From the NCBI RefSeq assembly GCF_003002055.1, contig NZ_PVZF01000002.1, positions 434,001 to 498,000 on the forward strand: DNA of 64,000 nucleotides. The letters are read 5' to 3'. Positions 47,580 to 56,615 of this stretch are shown piece by piece. The notes beneath the pieces are model-generated. The model did no database searches. It worked only from the letters and a program-made list of their open reading frames with translations, and was not told where the DNA came from. The stretch's first letter is position 1. Each line of letters opens with the position of its first letter. The translations under genes and the position numbers were made by a program. The stretch is from Kineococcus rhizosphaerae. GTDB lineage: Bacteria; Actinomycetota; Actinomycetes; Actinomycetales; Kineococcaceae.

Positions 47580-48818
47580 GTGGTCATGAGCTCTGGTCCG
47601 TCGTCCGCGCTGCGTCGGCGGACGCTCGTCGGCGCGCTGCTGGCGGCCGCCGCCGTCCCGGTCGTCGCCGGCTGCCAGTCGAAGTCGGGGGCCGCGGGGC
47701 CCGGGGCCGGGACGGGGAGCCCGTCGGCCTCGCCGTCGGCCACCCCCGCCACGATCACCGTCAGCCCGGCGAACGCCGCCGTCGACGTGCGGCCCGACGC
47801 CCCCGTCACCGTCAGCGCCGCCGACGGCACGCTCACCGACGTGAAGGTCACCGCCGCCGACGGCACCGTCCTGGACGGCGCCCTCGACGCCGCGGGCACG
47901 ACGTGGACCTCCTCGGCCACCCTCAGCACGGCCACTGCCTACACGGTGCACGCCGTCGCCGCGAACGTGGCGGGGACGGCCACCACCCAGGACTCCACGC
48001 TCACGACGCTGACGCCGGCGGCGACCGCGTTCCCGTCCGTCTCGCCGCTGACCGGCAAGGAGGTGGGCGTCGGGATGCCGGTCATCGTCACCTTCGACAG
48101 CCCGGTGGCGAAGGACCGGCGCGCCGTCGTCGAGCAGCACCTGGTGGTGACGGCGTCCCCGAACCCCGTCGAGGGGTCGTGGAGCTGGCAGTCCGACAGC
48201 AAGGTCGAGTTCCGCCCCGCCCAGTACTGGCCGGCGCACTCCGCCGTCCACGTCGACGTCGACCTCGGGGGCGTCGAGGTCGCTCCCGGCGTCTGGGGCA
48301 AGACCCGCGACATCGACTTCACCATCGGCTCGGCCATGGTCAGCACCGTCGACATCGCCGCCCACACCCTCACCGTCACCCGCGACGGGGAGGTGCTCAA
48401 GACCATCCCCGTCACCCTGGGGCAGTCCGGCAGCGGCGGGAAGTTCGTCACGCGCAGCGGGACGAAGGTCATCATGAGCCTCGAGGCCTCGCGGCAGATG
48501 AACTCCGAGACCACCGGGATCGGGCAGAACGACCCCAACTACTACAACGTCAACGTCAAGTACGCGATGCGCGTCACCAACTCGGGCGAGTTCCTGCACG
48601 CCGCCCCCTGGTCGGTCGGCTCGCAGGGCCGGGCCAACGTGAGCCACGGCTGCACGGGGATGAGCACCGAGAACGCGAAGTGGATGTTCGACCACTCCAA
48701 GATGGGCGACGTCGTCGTCTACACCGGCAGCGACCGGACCATCGAGCCGGGCAACGGGTTCAACGTCTGGAACCAGACCTACCAGCAGTGGCAGCAGGGT
48801 TCCGCGCTGACCGCCTGA
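47580..48818 (+). CDS. L,D-transpeptidase lipoprotein with Ig-like domains
   Basis: It forms 3-3 cross-links in peptidoglycan outside the membrane. The 412-residue precursor has a signal peptide with lipobox VVAGC, a Ser/Pro linker, two bacterial Ig-like domains (about 60-260) and a YkuD domain with HAAPWSVGSQGRANVSHGCTGM (catalytic Cys358 and its histidines), as in mycobacterial LdtA/LdtB. GTG at 47580 is preferred over the ATG at 47586 because GGGGGAG lies about ten bases before it. Confidence 0.92.
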   Translation: MVMSSGPSSALRRRTLVGALLAAAAVPVVAGCQSKSGAAGPGAGTGSPSASPSATPATITVSPANAAVDVRPDAPVTVSAADGTLTDVKVTAADGTVLDGALDAAGTTWTSSATLSTATAYTVHAVAANVAGTATTQDSTLTTLTPAATAFPSVSPLTGKEVGVGMPVIVTFDSPVAKDRRAVVEQHLVVTASPNPVEGSWSWQSDSKVEFRPAQYWPAHSAVHVDVDLGGVEVAPGVWGKTRDIDFTIGSAMVSTVDIAAHTLTVTRDGEVLKTIPVTLGQSGSGGKFVTRSGTKVIMSLEASRQMNSETTGIGQNDPNYYNVNVKYAMRVTNSGEFLHAAPWSVGSQGRANVSHGCTGMSTENAKWMFDHSKMGDVVVYTGSDRTIEPGNGFNVWNQTYQQWQQGSALTA

Positions 48819-48841
48819 GGCGGCCCCGCCTCGCCCGCCGG

Positions 48842-49756
48842 GTGTGGCGGGTCGCGCTCCTGGTCGCCACCGTCGTCGCCGTCGTCGTGCTCGCGCGCCG
48901 GCTCGAGGCGGCCGACCTGGCGCAGCGACTGCGCACGGCCGAGCCCGCGTGGCTGCTCGCCGCGGCGGCGTGCTCGCTGCTGCCGCTGTACGGCAACGTG
49001 GCGTCCATGACGGCGCTGTCGCCCGTGCGGATCCCCGTGGGGCGCACGACGGTGCTGTGGCTGGCCACCTCCTTCGTGAACCTGGTGACCCCCTCCAGCA
49101 CGGGCGGGGTGGCCCTGACCGTGCGGTACCTGCAGCAGCGCGGTCTGCCGCTGGTGGTGGCGGCGACCACCATCGGCATCGTCCAGTCCACCTCGTTCGT
49201 CGTGACGGGCCTGCTGGTCGCCGGCTGCCTCGTCGTGGCCGGCCGCGACCCCGACACCGCCGTGACGTTGCCCTGGCCCGTCCTCGGCGGCGCCGTCGTG
49301 GTCGCAGGGGTGGCGTTCCTCGTGGTGCGCTGGTGGCCCCGGGCGCGCCGGTTCGTCGCCACCGCCGTCGTCGACCCCGTGCGCGCGGAGTGGCCCGCGC
49401 TGCGGCGGGTCCTGACCCACCCGCTGCGGGTGCTCGTCGCCCTGCTCGGCCACCTCGCCGTCCCGCTGGGCTTCGCGGCGACGCTGGCGTGCTGCGCCCG
49501 GGCCGTCGGGGGAGACCCCCCGCTCGCCCTGCTCGTGCTCGTCGTCGTGGGCAGCTCGGCGGTGACCGCCGCCGTCCCCGTGCCCGGGGGCATCGGGGCC
49601 TCCGAGGCGGCGCTGGCGGCCGGTCTGGCCGCCGCGGGCCTGCCGGGGGAGGCGGCGCTGTCGGCGGCTCTGCTGCACCGGGCGCTGACGTTCTGGGTGC
49701 GCGTGCCGTTCGCGTGGGTGGCGCTGCTGCGGCTCCGGCGCCAGGGGGCGGTCTGA
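48842..49756 (+). CDS. UPF0104/LPG-synthase-like transmembrane protein
   Basis: This 304-residue polytopic protein of the lysylphosphatidylglycerol synthase TM family (also called UPF0104, related to flippases) has about eight helices and the typical segments FVNLVTPSSTGGVALTVRYLQ and AVPVPGGIGASEAALAAGL. The role is unproven: lipid or glycolipid flipping is likely from relatives. GTG at 48842 starts 24 bases after the transpeptidase stop, suggesting an operon tied to the cell envelope. Confidence 0.8.
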   Translation: MWRVALLVATVVAVVVLARRLEAADLAQRLRTAEPAWLLAAAACSLLPLYGNVASMTALSPVRIPVGRTTVLWLATSFVNLVTPSSTGGVALTVRYLQQRGLPLVVAATTIGIVQSTSFVVTGLLVAGCLVVAGRDPDTAVTLPWPVLGGAVVVAGVAFLVVRWWPRARRFVATAVVDPVRAEWPALRRVLTHPLRVLVALLGHLAVPLGFAATLACCARAVGGDPPLALLVLVVVGSSAVTAAVPVPGGIGASEAALAAGLAAAGLPGEAALSAALLHRALTFWVRVPFAWVALLRLRRQGAV

Positions 49757-49771
49757 CGCCGGAACCCGGGG

Positions 49772-50533
49772 TCAGCCCGTGAAGCTGGAGATGTCCCCGA
49801 CGTAGCGGGTGTGGTCGGCCGGGACCGGCTCGACGGCCGCGAGCGCGACCTCGGCGGCGAACCCGGCGACGTCGTACAGCTTGCCGGCGGCCTCCTTGCG
49901 GGTGGCCAGGGCCCCGGGGTTGGAACGCTCGAGCAGGGTCGCGGTGATGGTGCCCTCGATCATGTCGCCGGAGACGACGACGAACTCGACGCCGGCGGCC
50001 TCGATCGTGGGGATGAGCTCGCGCAGCGCGTCCTCGCCGGCGCGCTTGCTGCGGGCCACCTGCTCGTACTCGGGCATCGTCTCGACGGTCTCGATGAAGT
50101 GCGCCTGGTGGCTCGTCACGAAGACGATGCGCGACCCGGGGGCCAGCAGGGGCAGCGCCGTCGTCAGCGCGTTGACCTGGGCGTCGCGGTTGAGCTGCAT
50201 CGCGTAGTCCTCGGCCATGCCCTGCTCCATGCCGCCGGAGGCGTTGAGGAACAGCAGGTCCAGGCCGCCGAACTCCTCGCGGACGCGCTCGAACATGGCC
50301 GTGACCGACGCCGGGTCCGTGAGGTCGGCCCCCACGGCGATCGCGGTCGCGCCGGACGCGGTGAGGGAGGAGACGAGCTTGTCGGCGCGGGGCGCCTTGC
50401 TGCGGTAGTTGACGACCACGGAGGCGCCGGCCTCGGCGACGTAGGTCGCGGTCTGGGCGCCGATGCCGCGGGAGGAACCGGTGATGAGGGCGCGCTTGCC
50501 GGCGAGGCTGCCGGGGCTGAGGGGGTTGGTCAC
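49772..50533 (-). CDS. SDR-family protein lacking the usual active-site tyrosine
   Basis: The 253-residue Rossmann protein keeps the ITGSSRGIGAQTA cofactor motif and a LNASGG segment, but the position equivalent to YxxxK reads VARSK, with Val instead of Tyr. A Tyr lies seven residues before the Lys (EYEQVARSK). The set may have a different mechanism or bind substrate without oxidoreductase activity. The GTG at 50533 has TAGGCT (50542-50547, minus strand) eight bases upstream. It converges on the membrane protein gene. Confidence 0.8.
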   Translation of the reverse strand: MTNPLSPGSLAGKRALITGSSRGIGAQTATYVAEAGASVVVNYRSKAPRADKLVSSLTASGATAIAVGADLTDPASVTAMFERVREEFGGLDLLFLNASGGMEQGMAEDYAMQLNRDAQVNALTTALPLLAPGSRIVFVTSHQAHFIETVETMPEYEQVARSKRAGEDALRELIPTIEAAGVEFVVVSGDMIEGTITATLLERSNPGALATRKEAAGKLYDVAGFAAEVALAAVEPVPADHTRYVGDISSFTG

Positions 50534-50570
50534 GGGGCAGGAGCCTAACCGTTCGCCGGGGGAGGACCGG

Positions 50571-50615
50571 GACGACGAAGGGCCCCGAGCCGGTGGCTCG
50601 GGGCCCTTCGTCGTC
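50571..50615 (-). terminator. 21-bp stem terminator of the qcr operon
   Basis: 50571-50591 pairs perfectly with 50595-50615 around a GGT loop, six bases beyond the qcrB stop. Confidence 0.85.
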
Positions 50616-50620
50616 GACGG

Positions 50621-52291
50621 TCAGCCGTGCAGGGTCTGCGACGTCCCGATGGCGGGGTTGTCGGCCCGGTCGAGCTCGTCGGCGTGGGCGCTCTCGAGCT
50701 CACTGTGGTGGTCGTGGTGCGAGGCGGCCAGCTCGGCCGGGGTCACCGGCTCGACGCGGTCCTCGAAGTAGAACTTCGAGAGCCGGCGCTGGACCTTGCC
50801 GAACAGCGTGTCCGGGTTCCCGGCGTCGACGCGGTCCTCGATCTCCATGGGCCGCAGGCTGTCGTGCTGGACGAGGGTCCAGCGCTCCAGGTCCGTGAGC
50901 GGCGCGTGGACCTCGATGAACTCCCCGTGGGGCAGGCGGACGATGCGGCCGGTCTCGCGACCGTGCAGCGCCTTCTCGCGGTCCTTGCGCTGCAGGCCCA
51001 GGCAGATGCGCTTGGTGATGACGAAGGCCAGCGCCGGGAAGGCGAAGATGCCGACGCGCAGCAGGCGGGTGATGTCGTTGATCGACAGCCCCAGCATGTG
51101 GGCGATGATGTCGTTCCCGCCCGAGATCCACAGCAGGCCGTACAGGGTGAGCGCCATGACGCCCAGGCCGGTGCGGGTCGGCTGGTTGCGGGGACGGTCG
51201 AGCAGGTGGTGCTCACGACGGTCGCCCGTCGCGGCCTGCTCGATCCACGGGTAGACGATGCCCGCCACCACCATGACGCCGCAGATGATGAGCGCCGTGA
51301 GGATGTTGAACGAGAACGTGTACCCGAAGGCCTCGAACTCCAGCCAGCCCGGCATCAGGCGCACCGCGCCGTCGGCCCAGCCCATGTACCAGTCGGGCTG
51401 CGAACCCGCGGTGACCGGGGAGGGGTCGTAGGCGCCGTAGGCCCAGATCGCGTTGATCTGCACCAGGGCCCCGAGGGCGGCGATGACGCCGAAGACGATG
51501 AAGAAGAACCCGCCGGCCTTGGCCATGTACACCGGGAAGAGCGGGAACCCGACGACGTTGTCCTCGGTCCTGCCCGGGCCGGGGTACTGCGTGTGCTTGT
51601 GCACGACGACCAGCATCAGGTGGACGGCGACCAGCGCGAGGATGATCGCCGGCAGCAGCAGGATGTGGATCGTGAAGAAGCGCGGGATGAAGTCCGTGCC
51701 GGGGAACTCGCCGCCGAAGAGGAAGAAGCTGATGTAGCTGCCGACCACGGGCACGGCCAGGATGATCGCGTCCGCGATGCGGATCCCGGTGCCGGACAGC
51801 AGGTCGTCGGGCAGGGAGTACCCGGTGAAGCCCTCGACGACCGCCAGGATGGCCAGGATCGAACCGATGACCCAGTTGACCTCGCGCGGCTTGCGGAAGG
51901 CGCCGGTGAAGAACACGCGGGCCATGTGGACGACCGTCGCGGCGACGAAGACCAGGGCCGCCCAGTGGTGGATCTGCCGCATGAGCAGACCGCCGCGGAT
52001 GTCGAACGAGAGCCGCAGGGTCGACTCGTAGGCCTCGGACACGTGCTGGCCGACCAGGGGGACGTAGTTCCCCTGGTAGACCGTCTCGGCCGCGCTCGGC
52101 TCGTAGAAGAACGTCAGGAACGTCCCGGTGAGCAGGAGGATCACGAAGCTGTAGAGCGTGACCTCACCGAGCATGAACGACCAGTGGTCCGGGAAGATCT
52201 TGCGGGCGAAGCCGTTGACGACCTTGCTCGCCCCGACGGTGTCGTCGGCGAAGTTCGCGACGCCCGCCGCCGTCTTGTCGATGGTGCTCAT
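50621..52291 (-). CDS. qcrB: cytochrome bc1 complex cytochrome b subunit
   Basis: QcrB is the quinol-oxidising diheme cytochrome b of the actinobacterial bcc complex. The 556-residue protein has eight core helices with heme-ligand regions LLMRQIHHWAALVFVAATVVHMARV and FFTIHILLLPAIILALVAVHLMLVVVHKH, plus a long C-terminal extension typical of actinobacteria. The ATG overlaps the qcrA stop by four bases. It is the target type of inhibitors such as Q203 in mycobacteria. Confidence 0.97.
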   Translation of the reverse strand: MSTIDKTAAGVANFADDTVGASKVVNGFARKIFPDHWSFMLGEVTLYSFVILLLTGTFLTFFYEPSAAETVYQGNYVPLVGQHVSEAYESTLRLSFDIRGGLLMRQIHHWAALVFVAATVVHMARVFFTGAFRKPREVNWVIGSILAILAVVEGFTGYSLPDDLLSGTGIRIADAIILAVPVVGSYISFFLFGGEFPGTDFIPRFFTIHILLLPAIILALVAVHLMLVVVHKHTQYPGPGRTEDNVVGFPLFPVYMAKAGGFFFIVFGVIAALGALVQINAIWAYGAYDPSPVTAGSQPDWYMGWADGAVRLMPGWLEFEAFGYTFSFNILTALIICGVMVVAGIVYPWIEQAATGDRREHHLLDRPRNQPTRTGLGVMALTLYGLLWISGGNDIIAHMLGLSINDITRLLRVGIFAFPALAFVITKRICLGLQRKDREKALHGRETGRIVRLPHGEFIEVHAPLTDLERWTLVQHDSLRPMEIEDRVDAGNPDTLFGKVQRRLSKFYFEDRVEPVTPAELAASHHDHHSELESAHADELDRADNPAIGTSQTLHG

Positions 52292-53319
52292 CCGCGCTCC
52301 CAGAAGCTCGGGCCCACGGCCTCGTCGAAGCCGTTCGTCGCGTACAGGTACCCCTCGTCGTCAACTGCGATCGGCAGCTGGGGGAGAGGACGCTTCGCGG
52401 GGCCGAAGATCACCTTGCAGTCCTGCGTCAGGTCGAAGGTCGACTGGTGGCAGGGGCACAGCAGGTGGTGGGTCTGCTGTTCGTACAGGGCCACGGGGCA
52501 GCCCATGTGGGTGCAGATCTTGGAGTAGGCGACGGTCCCGTCGACACCCCAGTCGTTCTGCTTCTCGGTCAGCAGGCTCTGGTCCAGCCGCATGATCAGC
52601 ACGGCGGACTTGGCCTTCTCGTTCAGCGTGTGGTCGACCTCCTCGATGCCCTCGGGCAGGACGTGGACGACCGAGCCGAGGCTCACGTCGGCGGCCCGGA
52701 TGCGGCCACCCTCCGGGTCCTTGACGAGGTGGGTCCCCGCCTTCCACATCGTCACCGAGAGCTGGTTGCCGGGCAGCGGACCCGTGTCCCGGAAGAAGAA
52801 CACCGCGGGGATCGGGAACAGCGCCAAGGCACCGACGAGGGTGTTGCGGATCAGCGGACGGCGACCCAGACCGGCCTCGCCGGCGCCCTCCTTGAGGATG
52901 GCGACCGCTTCCTCGCGCTCGGCCGTGGTGCCGCGCTGACGGTGACGCATGTCGATGCGCTCGTCGTCGGGCATGAGCGTCTTGGCCCAGTGCACGGCGC
53001 CGACGCCGAGGGCGAACAGGGACAGGAACATCGACAGGCCGATGGCCTTCGTCGACAGGCTGATCCGCTCGAAGCTGCCGTCGTACTTGACCGCGATGAT
53101 CGAGACGATGATCCCGATCGAGCCGATGATCGACAGCAGCAGGAAGAACGCGACCTGACGCTCGGCGCGCTTGGCGGCCTTGGGGTCGGTGTCGCCCATG
53201 CGGTGCTTGTGGGGCGGAAGGCCCGGGTTCTCGAAGCGGTCGGGAACGCCGCCCTCGGGCCTGGCCAGGGTCGTCCCCGGCTGCCCGTGCGCCTCCTCGG
53301 CGCGTTCGATGTCGCTCAT
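52288..53319 (-). CDS. qcrA: ubiquinol/menaquinol-cytochrome c reductase Rieske subunit
   Basis: This 343-residue actinobacterial Rieske protein has three N-terminal helices and a cluster domain with CTHMGC and CPCHQS, which bind the 2Fe-2S centre. It takes electrons from quinol and passes them to the diheme cytochrome c QcrC. It is coupled to qcrB by a four-base overlap, and 61 bases separate it from the upstream qcrC stop. Confidence 0.96.
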   Translation of the reverse strand: MSDIERAEEAHGQPGTTLARPEGGVPDRFENPGLPPHKHRMGDTDPKAAKRAERQVAFFLLLSIIGSIGIIVSIIAVKYDGSFERISLSTKAIGLSMFLSLFALGVGAVHWAKTLMPDDERIDMRHRQRGTTAEREEAVAILKEGAGEAGLGRRPLIRNTLVGALALFPIPAVFFFRDTGPLPGNQLSVTMWKAGTHLVKDPEGGRIRAADVSLGSVVHVLPEGIEEVDHTLNEKAKSAVLIMRLDQSLLTEKQNDWGVDGTVAYSKICTHMGCPVALYEQQTHHLLCPCHQSTFDLTQDCKVIFGPAKRPLPQLPIAVDDEGYLYATNGFDEAVGPSFWERG

Positions 53320-53380
53320 GCTCCCTGCCCGTCCGGTTCCTTCGCGTGCGTCACGGTGATGCGGTGTGTCGAGGTGGTCA

Positions 53381-54223
53381 TCAGGACGACTTCATCCCCA
53401 GCCAGATCGAGACGCCGATGAGAGCGCCGATGCCGGCGATCCAGGCGACCAGGCCCTCGGAGACGGGGCCGAGCGAACCCAGCGTGAGGCCACCCGGGTC
53501 GGCCCGCACGTCCTCGGTGCCGCTGCGGTTGGTCAGCCAGGCGATGATCGCCGTCTTGTCCTCGGCGCTGATGTTGTTGTCGTTGAAGACCGGCATGGAC
53601 TGCGGGCCGGTCTGCATGGCCTCGTAGATGTGCTTGGCCGAGGTGTTGGTCAGGTCCGGTGCGTACTTGCCGGCCGTGAGCGCCCCGCCCTTGCCCTGCG
53701 AGTTGTGGCACATCGCGCAGTTGGTGCGGAAGATGGCCGCGCCCTCGGCGAGCTGCTCGTCCGTGACGCCGCTGGTGTCCAGCTGCTCGGCGGTCGGGAT
53801 GGCGGGCCCCGGGGCCAGGGAGGCGATGTAGGCCGCCATCTGGTCGATCTGCTCCTGCGAGAAGCGGACCTTCATGGACTCGGGGGCCTGGGCGCCGGAC
53901 TGGGCCAGCGGCATGCGCCCGGTGCCGACCTGGAAGTCGACCGAGGAGGCGCCGACGCCGATGAGGGAGGGGCCGGGGTTCTTGCCGTCCACGACGCCCC
54001 CGCCCTCGGCGTTGATGCCGTGGCAGGTCGCGCAGTTGGCCAGGAACAGCTTCTTGCCGGCTTCGATGTCGTCGGCCGAGGCCGTCGCGGTGGTCGCCTG
54101 CGCCTCCCGGGGGGCCAGGGCCGCGTAGAGGCCGCCGACGAGGAGGAGCGCCAGCGCGATCAGGACGACGACGGCCAGGGGGTGGCGCCGCCGGGCGCTG
54201 AGTGCGGTGAGGGTCCTGGTCAC
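53381..54223 (-). CDS. qcrC: diheme cytochrome c of the bcc complex
   Basis: This 280-residue membrane-anchored cytochrome c has an N-terminal helix, two heme c motifs (CATCHG and CAMCHN) and a C-terminal helix (GLVAWIAGIGALIGVSIWLG). It links QcrA to CtaC without a soluble cytochrome c, as in other actinobacteria. GTG at 54223. It is the second gene of the ctaE-qcrCAB operon. Confidence 0.96.
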   Translation of the reverse strand: MTRTLTALSARRRHPLAVVVLIALALLLVGGLYAALAPREAQATTATASADDIEAGKKLFLANCATCHGINAEGGGVVDGKNPGPSLIGVGASSVDFQVGTGRMPLAQSGAQAPESMKVRFSQEQIDQMAAYIASLAPGPAIPTAEQLDTSGVTDEQLAEGAAIFRTNCAMCHNSQGKGGALTAGKYAPDLTNTSAKHIYEAMQTGPQSMPVFNDNNISAEDKTAIIAWLTNRSGTEDVRADPGGLTLGSLGPVSEGLVAWIAGIGALIGVSIWLGMKSS

Positions 54224-54280
54224 GGTGCTGGTGCTCGCTTCCTACGGGGCTTTCGGGAACTGCGCTGGCGGGGGGGTGCG

Positions 54281-54928
54281 TTACTTCAGGACGTAGATGA
54301 CGGTGAACAGACCGATCCAGACGACGTCGACGAAGTGCCAGTAGTACGAGACGACGATGGCGCTGGTCGCCTCCTGGTGGCCGAAGCGCTTGGAGACGAA
54401 GGACCGGCCGATGACCATCAAGAAGGCGATGAGCCCGCCGAAGACGTGGATGCCGTGGAAGCCGGTGGCGAGGATGAACACCGAGCCGTAGGCGTTCGTG
54501 GCGATCGTCAGGCCCTTGTGCGCCAGCTCGGCGTACTCGAAGACCTGACCGATGACGAAGATGCCGCCGAAGACGTACGTGAGGGTGAACCACTCCTGCA
54601 TGCCCCACTTGGAGAACTGCAGGAGGCCCCCCGTGCGGCGCGGCTGGAAGCGCTCGGCGGCGAAGACCCCGAACTGGCACCAGAACGACGAGATCACCAG
54701 GACGATCGTGTTCACGGTGGAGAACGGGACGTTCAGCTGCGCCGGGCCCGACTCCCACAGCGCGGGGGCCACGGAGCGGATCGTGAAGTACATGGCGAAC
54801 AGCCCGGCGAAGAACATCAGCTCGCTGGACAGCCACACGATCACGCCGACCGACACCATGTTCGGCCGGTTCACGGACCCGTGAGCGGGACTCGGGGTAC
54901 TGCTCTGGACAGCCTGTGCACTCGCCAC
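54281..54928 (-). CDS. ctaE: cytochrome c oxidase subunit III
   Basis: This 215-residue five-helix form of subunit III stabilises the oxidase. Visible are the conserved [25 protein letters not shown] opening and the [10 protein letters not shown] and [14 protein letters not shown] segments. Two starts are possible: ATG at 54940 and GTG at 54928. The GTG has CATGAT seven bases upstream, matching the leaderless pattern elsewhere. First gene of the qcr operon; its transcript probably runs on to qcrB. Confidence 0.95.
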   Translation of the reverse strand: MASAQAVQSSTPSPAHGSVNRPNMVSVGVIVWLSSELMFFAGLFAMYFTIRSVAPALWESGPAQLNVPFSTVNTIVLVISSFWCQFGVFAAERFQPRRTGGLLQFSKWGMQEWFTLTYVFGGIFVIGQVFEYAELAHKGLTIATNAYGSVFILATGFHGIHVFGGLIAFLMVIGRSFVSKRFGHQEATSAIVVSYYWHFVDVVWIGLFTVIYVLK

Positions 54929-55247
54929 GGCGCCAATCATGCCCCACCCCCCCGGGGGTTCGCTGCCCGGGCCACCGACAACGTGTCGTAGATCTCCGTT
55001 CGGCCGGTCGGGGGAGGTTCGGCACGGGGTGTGCAGGGCTCGTGGCGGGGGTGCGAAAACCGCGCGGACGTGCGTGGACGCCCCGCGGCTGAGGGTCTCC
55101 TCATCCGCTCTGGTCACGGAATGGTCTCGATCTGCGACACCGTGTCGTACAGCCGCGCGTCACCGCCCGCGCGGGCGGTCAGTAGGGTTCGCAACGCTGC
55201 GCCCGGCGCAGCCGCCACGTCCGCCGACCCGGGGAGCCCAGGACGCC
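54929..55247. other. 319-bp divergent promoter region between ctaE and trpD
   Basis: No gene is convincing. A TAGGGT hexamer (55183-55188, plus strand) may be the -10 of trpD, with a leader of about 55 bases and no good -35. The rest (54941-55150) is GC-rich with short G and C runs, and no repeats or operators stand out. Confidence 0.4.
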
Positions 55248-56315
55248 ATGACCACCGCCGCACCCACGTGGCCCGGGCTGCTGACCGAGCTCATGGCCGG
55301 TCGCGACCTCGCCGCGGAGCAGGCCGGCTGGGCCATGGACCGGGTCATGCGGGGGGAGGCCAGCGACGTGCAGCTGGCCGGGTTCCTCGTCGCCCTGCGG
55401 GCCAAGGGGGAGACAGCGGCCGAGCTGTCCGGGCTGGCCGAGGCGATGCTGGCGCACGCCGTGCCGCTGGAGGTGCCCGGCCCGATCGTCGACCTCGTGG
55501 GCACCGGGGGCGACCGCGCGCACACCGTGAACATCTCCACCATGGGCTCGCTGGTCCTGGCCGGGGCGGGGCACCGCGTCGTCAAGCACGGCAACCGGGC
55601 CGCGACGTCCTCCTCGGGGTCGGCCGACGTCCTGGAGGCGCTGGGGGTGCGGCTGGACCTGCCGCCGGCCCGCGTCGGCCGCCTCGCCGTCGAGGTCGGC
55701 ATCACCTTCTGCTTCGCGCAGGTCTTCCACCCGGCCATGCGCTACGCCGCGGGCGCCCGCGGCGGGCTCGGGGTCCCCACGGCCTTCAACGTGCTGGGCC
55801 CCCTGACCAACCCGGCCCGGGCCGGGGCCGCCGCCATCGGCGTGGCCGACCGGCGCGTGGCCCCGCTCGTCGCGCAGGTGCTGGCCGGCCGCGGCACGCA
55901 GGCGCTCGTCTTCCGCGGGGCCGGCGGTCTCGACGAGCTCACCACCACCGAGCCGGCGCTGGTGTGGGTCGTCGACGGCGGCGCGGTGACCGAGGTGGCG
56001 CTGGACCCCGTGGCCGAGCTGGGGCTGGCCCCCGCGACGCTGGCCGACCTGCGGGGGGCCGACGCGGCGTTCAACGCGCGGGTGGCCCGGGACGTGCTCG
56101 CCGGCCGACGCGGCCCCGTGCGCGACGCGGTCGTGCTCAACGCGGCCGCGGCCCTGGTCGCCGCGGGGGTCCGCGCGCCGGGGGCCGGGGGCAGCGCCGA
56201 CGTCGCCGGCTCGCTGGCGGCGCACCTGGCGGAGGGTCTGCGCCTGGCGTCGGCCTCGCTGGACTCCGGCGCGGCCGCCGACGTCCTCGACCGCTGGGTC
56301 GCCGCGTCGGCCTGA
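55248..56315 (+). CDS. trpD: anthranilate phosphoribosyltransferase
   Basis: TrpD joins anthranilate to PRPP in tryptophan synthesis. The 355-residue protein has the PRPP motif [42 protein letters not shown], and [18 protein letters not shown] followed by [26 protein letters not shown] at 55248 follows GGGGAG. It stands alone, as in mycobacteria, apart from other trp genes. Confidence 0.96.
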   Translation: MTTAAPTWPGLLTELMAGRDLAAEQAGWAMDRVMRGEASDVQLAGFLVALRAKGETAAELSGLAEAMLAHAVPLEVPGPIVDLVGTGGDRAHTVNISTMGSLVLAGAGHRVVKHGNRAATSSSGSADVLEALGVRLDLPPARVGRLAVEVGITFCFAQVFHPAMRYAAGARGGLGVPTAFNVLGPLTNPARAGAAAIGVADRRVAPLVAQVLAGRGTQALVFRGAGGLDELTTTEPALVWVVDGGAVTEVALDPVAELGLAPATLADLRGADAAFNARVARDVLAGRRGPVRDAVVLNAAAALVAAGVRAPGAGGSADVAGSLAAHLAEGLRLASASLDSGAAADVLDRWVAASA

Positions 56316-56336
56316 GGGCGTGGCGCGGCGGACGGC

Positions 56337-56615
56337 TCAGTCGACGCCGAGGGCGAACGCCGACTCCAGGTCGTGCCTGGAGTAGGCGCGGAAGGCGATG
56401 TTCGTCGTCGTCGACACGACACCCTCGACGCGGCTGATGCCGCCGGCGATGACGTCGGCGAGGTGCTCGTGCTCGCGCACGCGCACCATGACGACCAGGT
56501 CGACGTCGCCGGTCACCGAGTAGACCTCGCTGACCCCGTCGAGCTCGGCGAGGCTCTGGGCGACCTCGGGGATGCGCCGGCCGTCGCAGGCCACGTTGAC
56601 GATGGCGGTGATCAC
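56337..56615 (-). CDS. stand-alone Lrp/AsnC ligand-binding (RAM) domain protein
   Basis: The 92-residue protein is only the RAM sensor domain of Lrp/AsnC regulators, with VACDGRRIPEVAQSLAELDGVSEVYSVTGDVDLVVMVRV; there is no helix-turn-helix. Such proteins bind amino acids and may act as modulators. The GTG overlaps the upstream nuclease stop (GTGA) and also has TAGCCT (56623-56628, minus strand) seven bases upstream, so it may have both read-through and a leaderless promoter. Confidence 0.85.
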   Translation of the reverse strand: MITAIVNVACDGRRIPEVAQSLAELDGVSEVYSVTGDVDLVVMVRVREHEHLADVIAGGISRVEGVVSTTTNIAFRAYSRHDLESAFALGVD

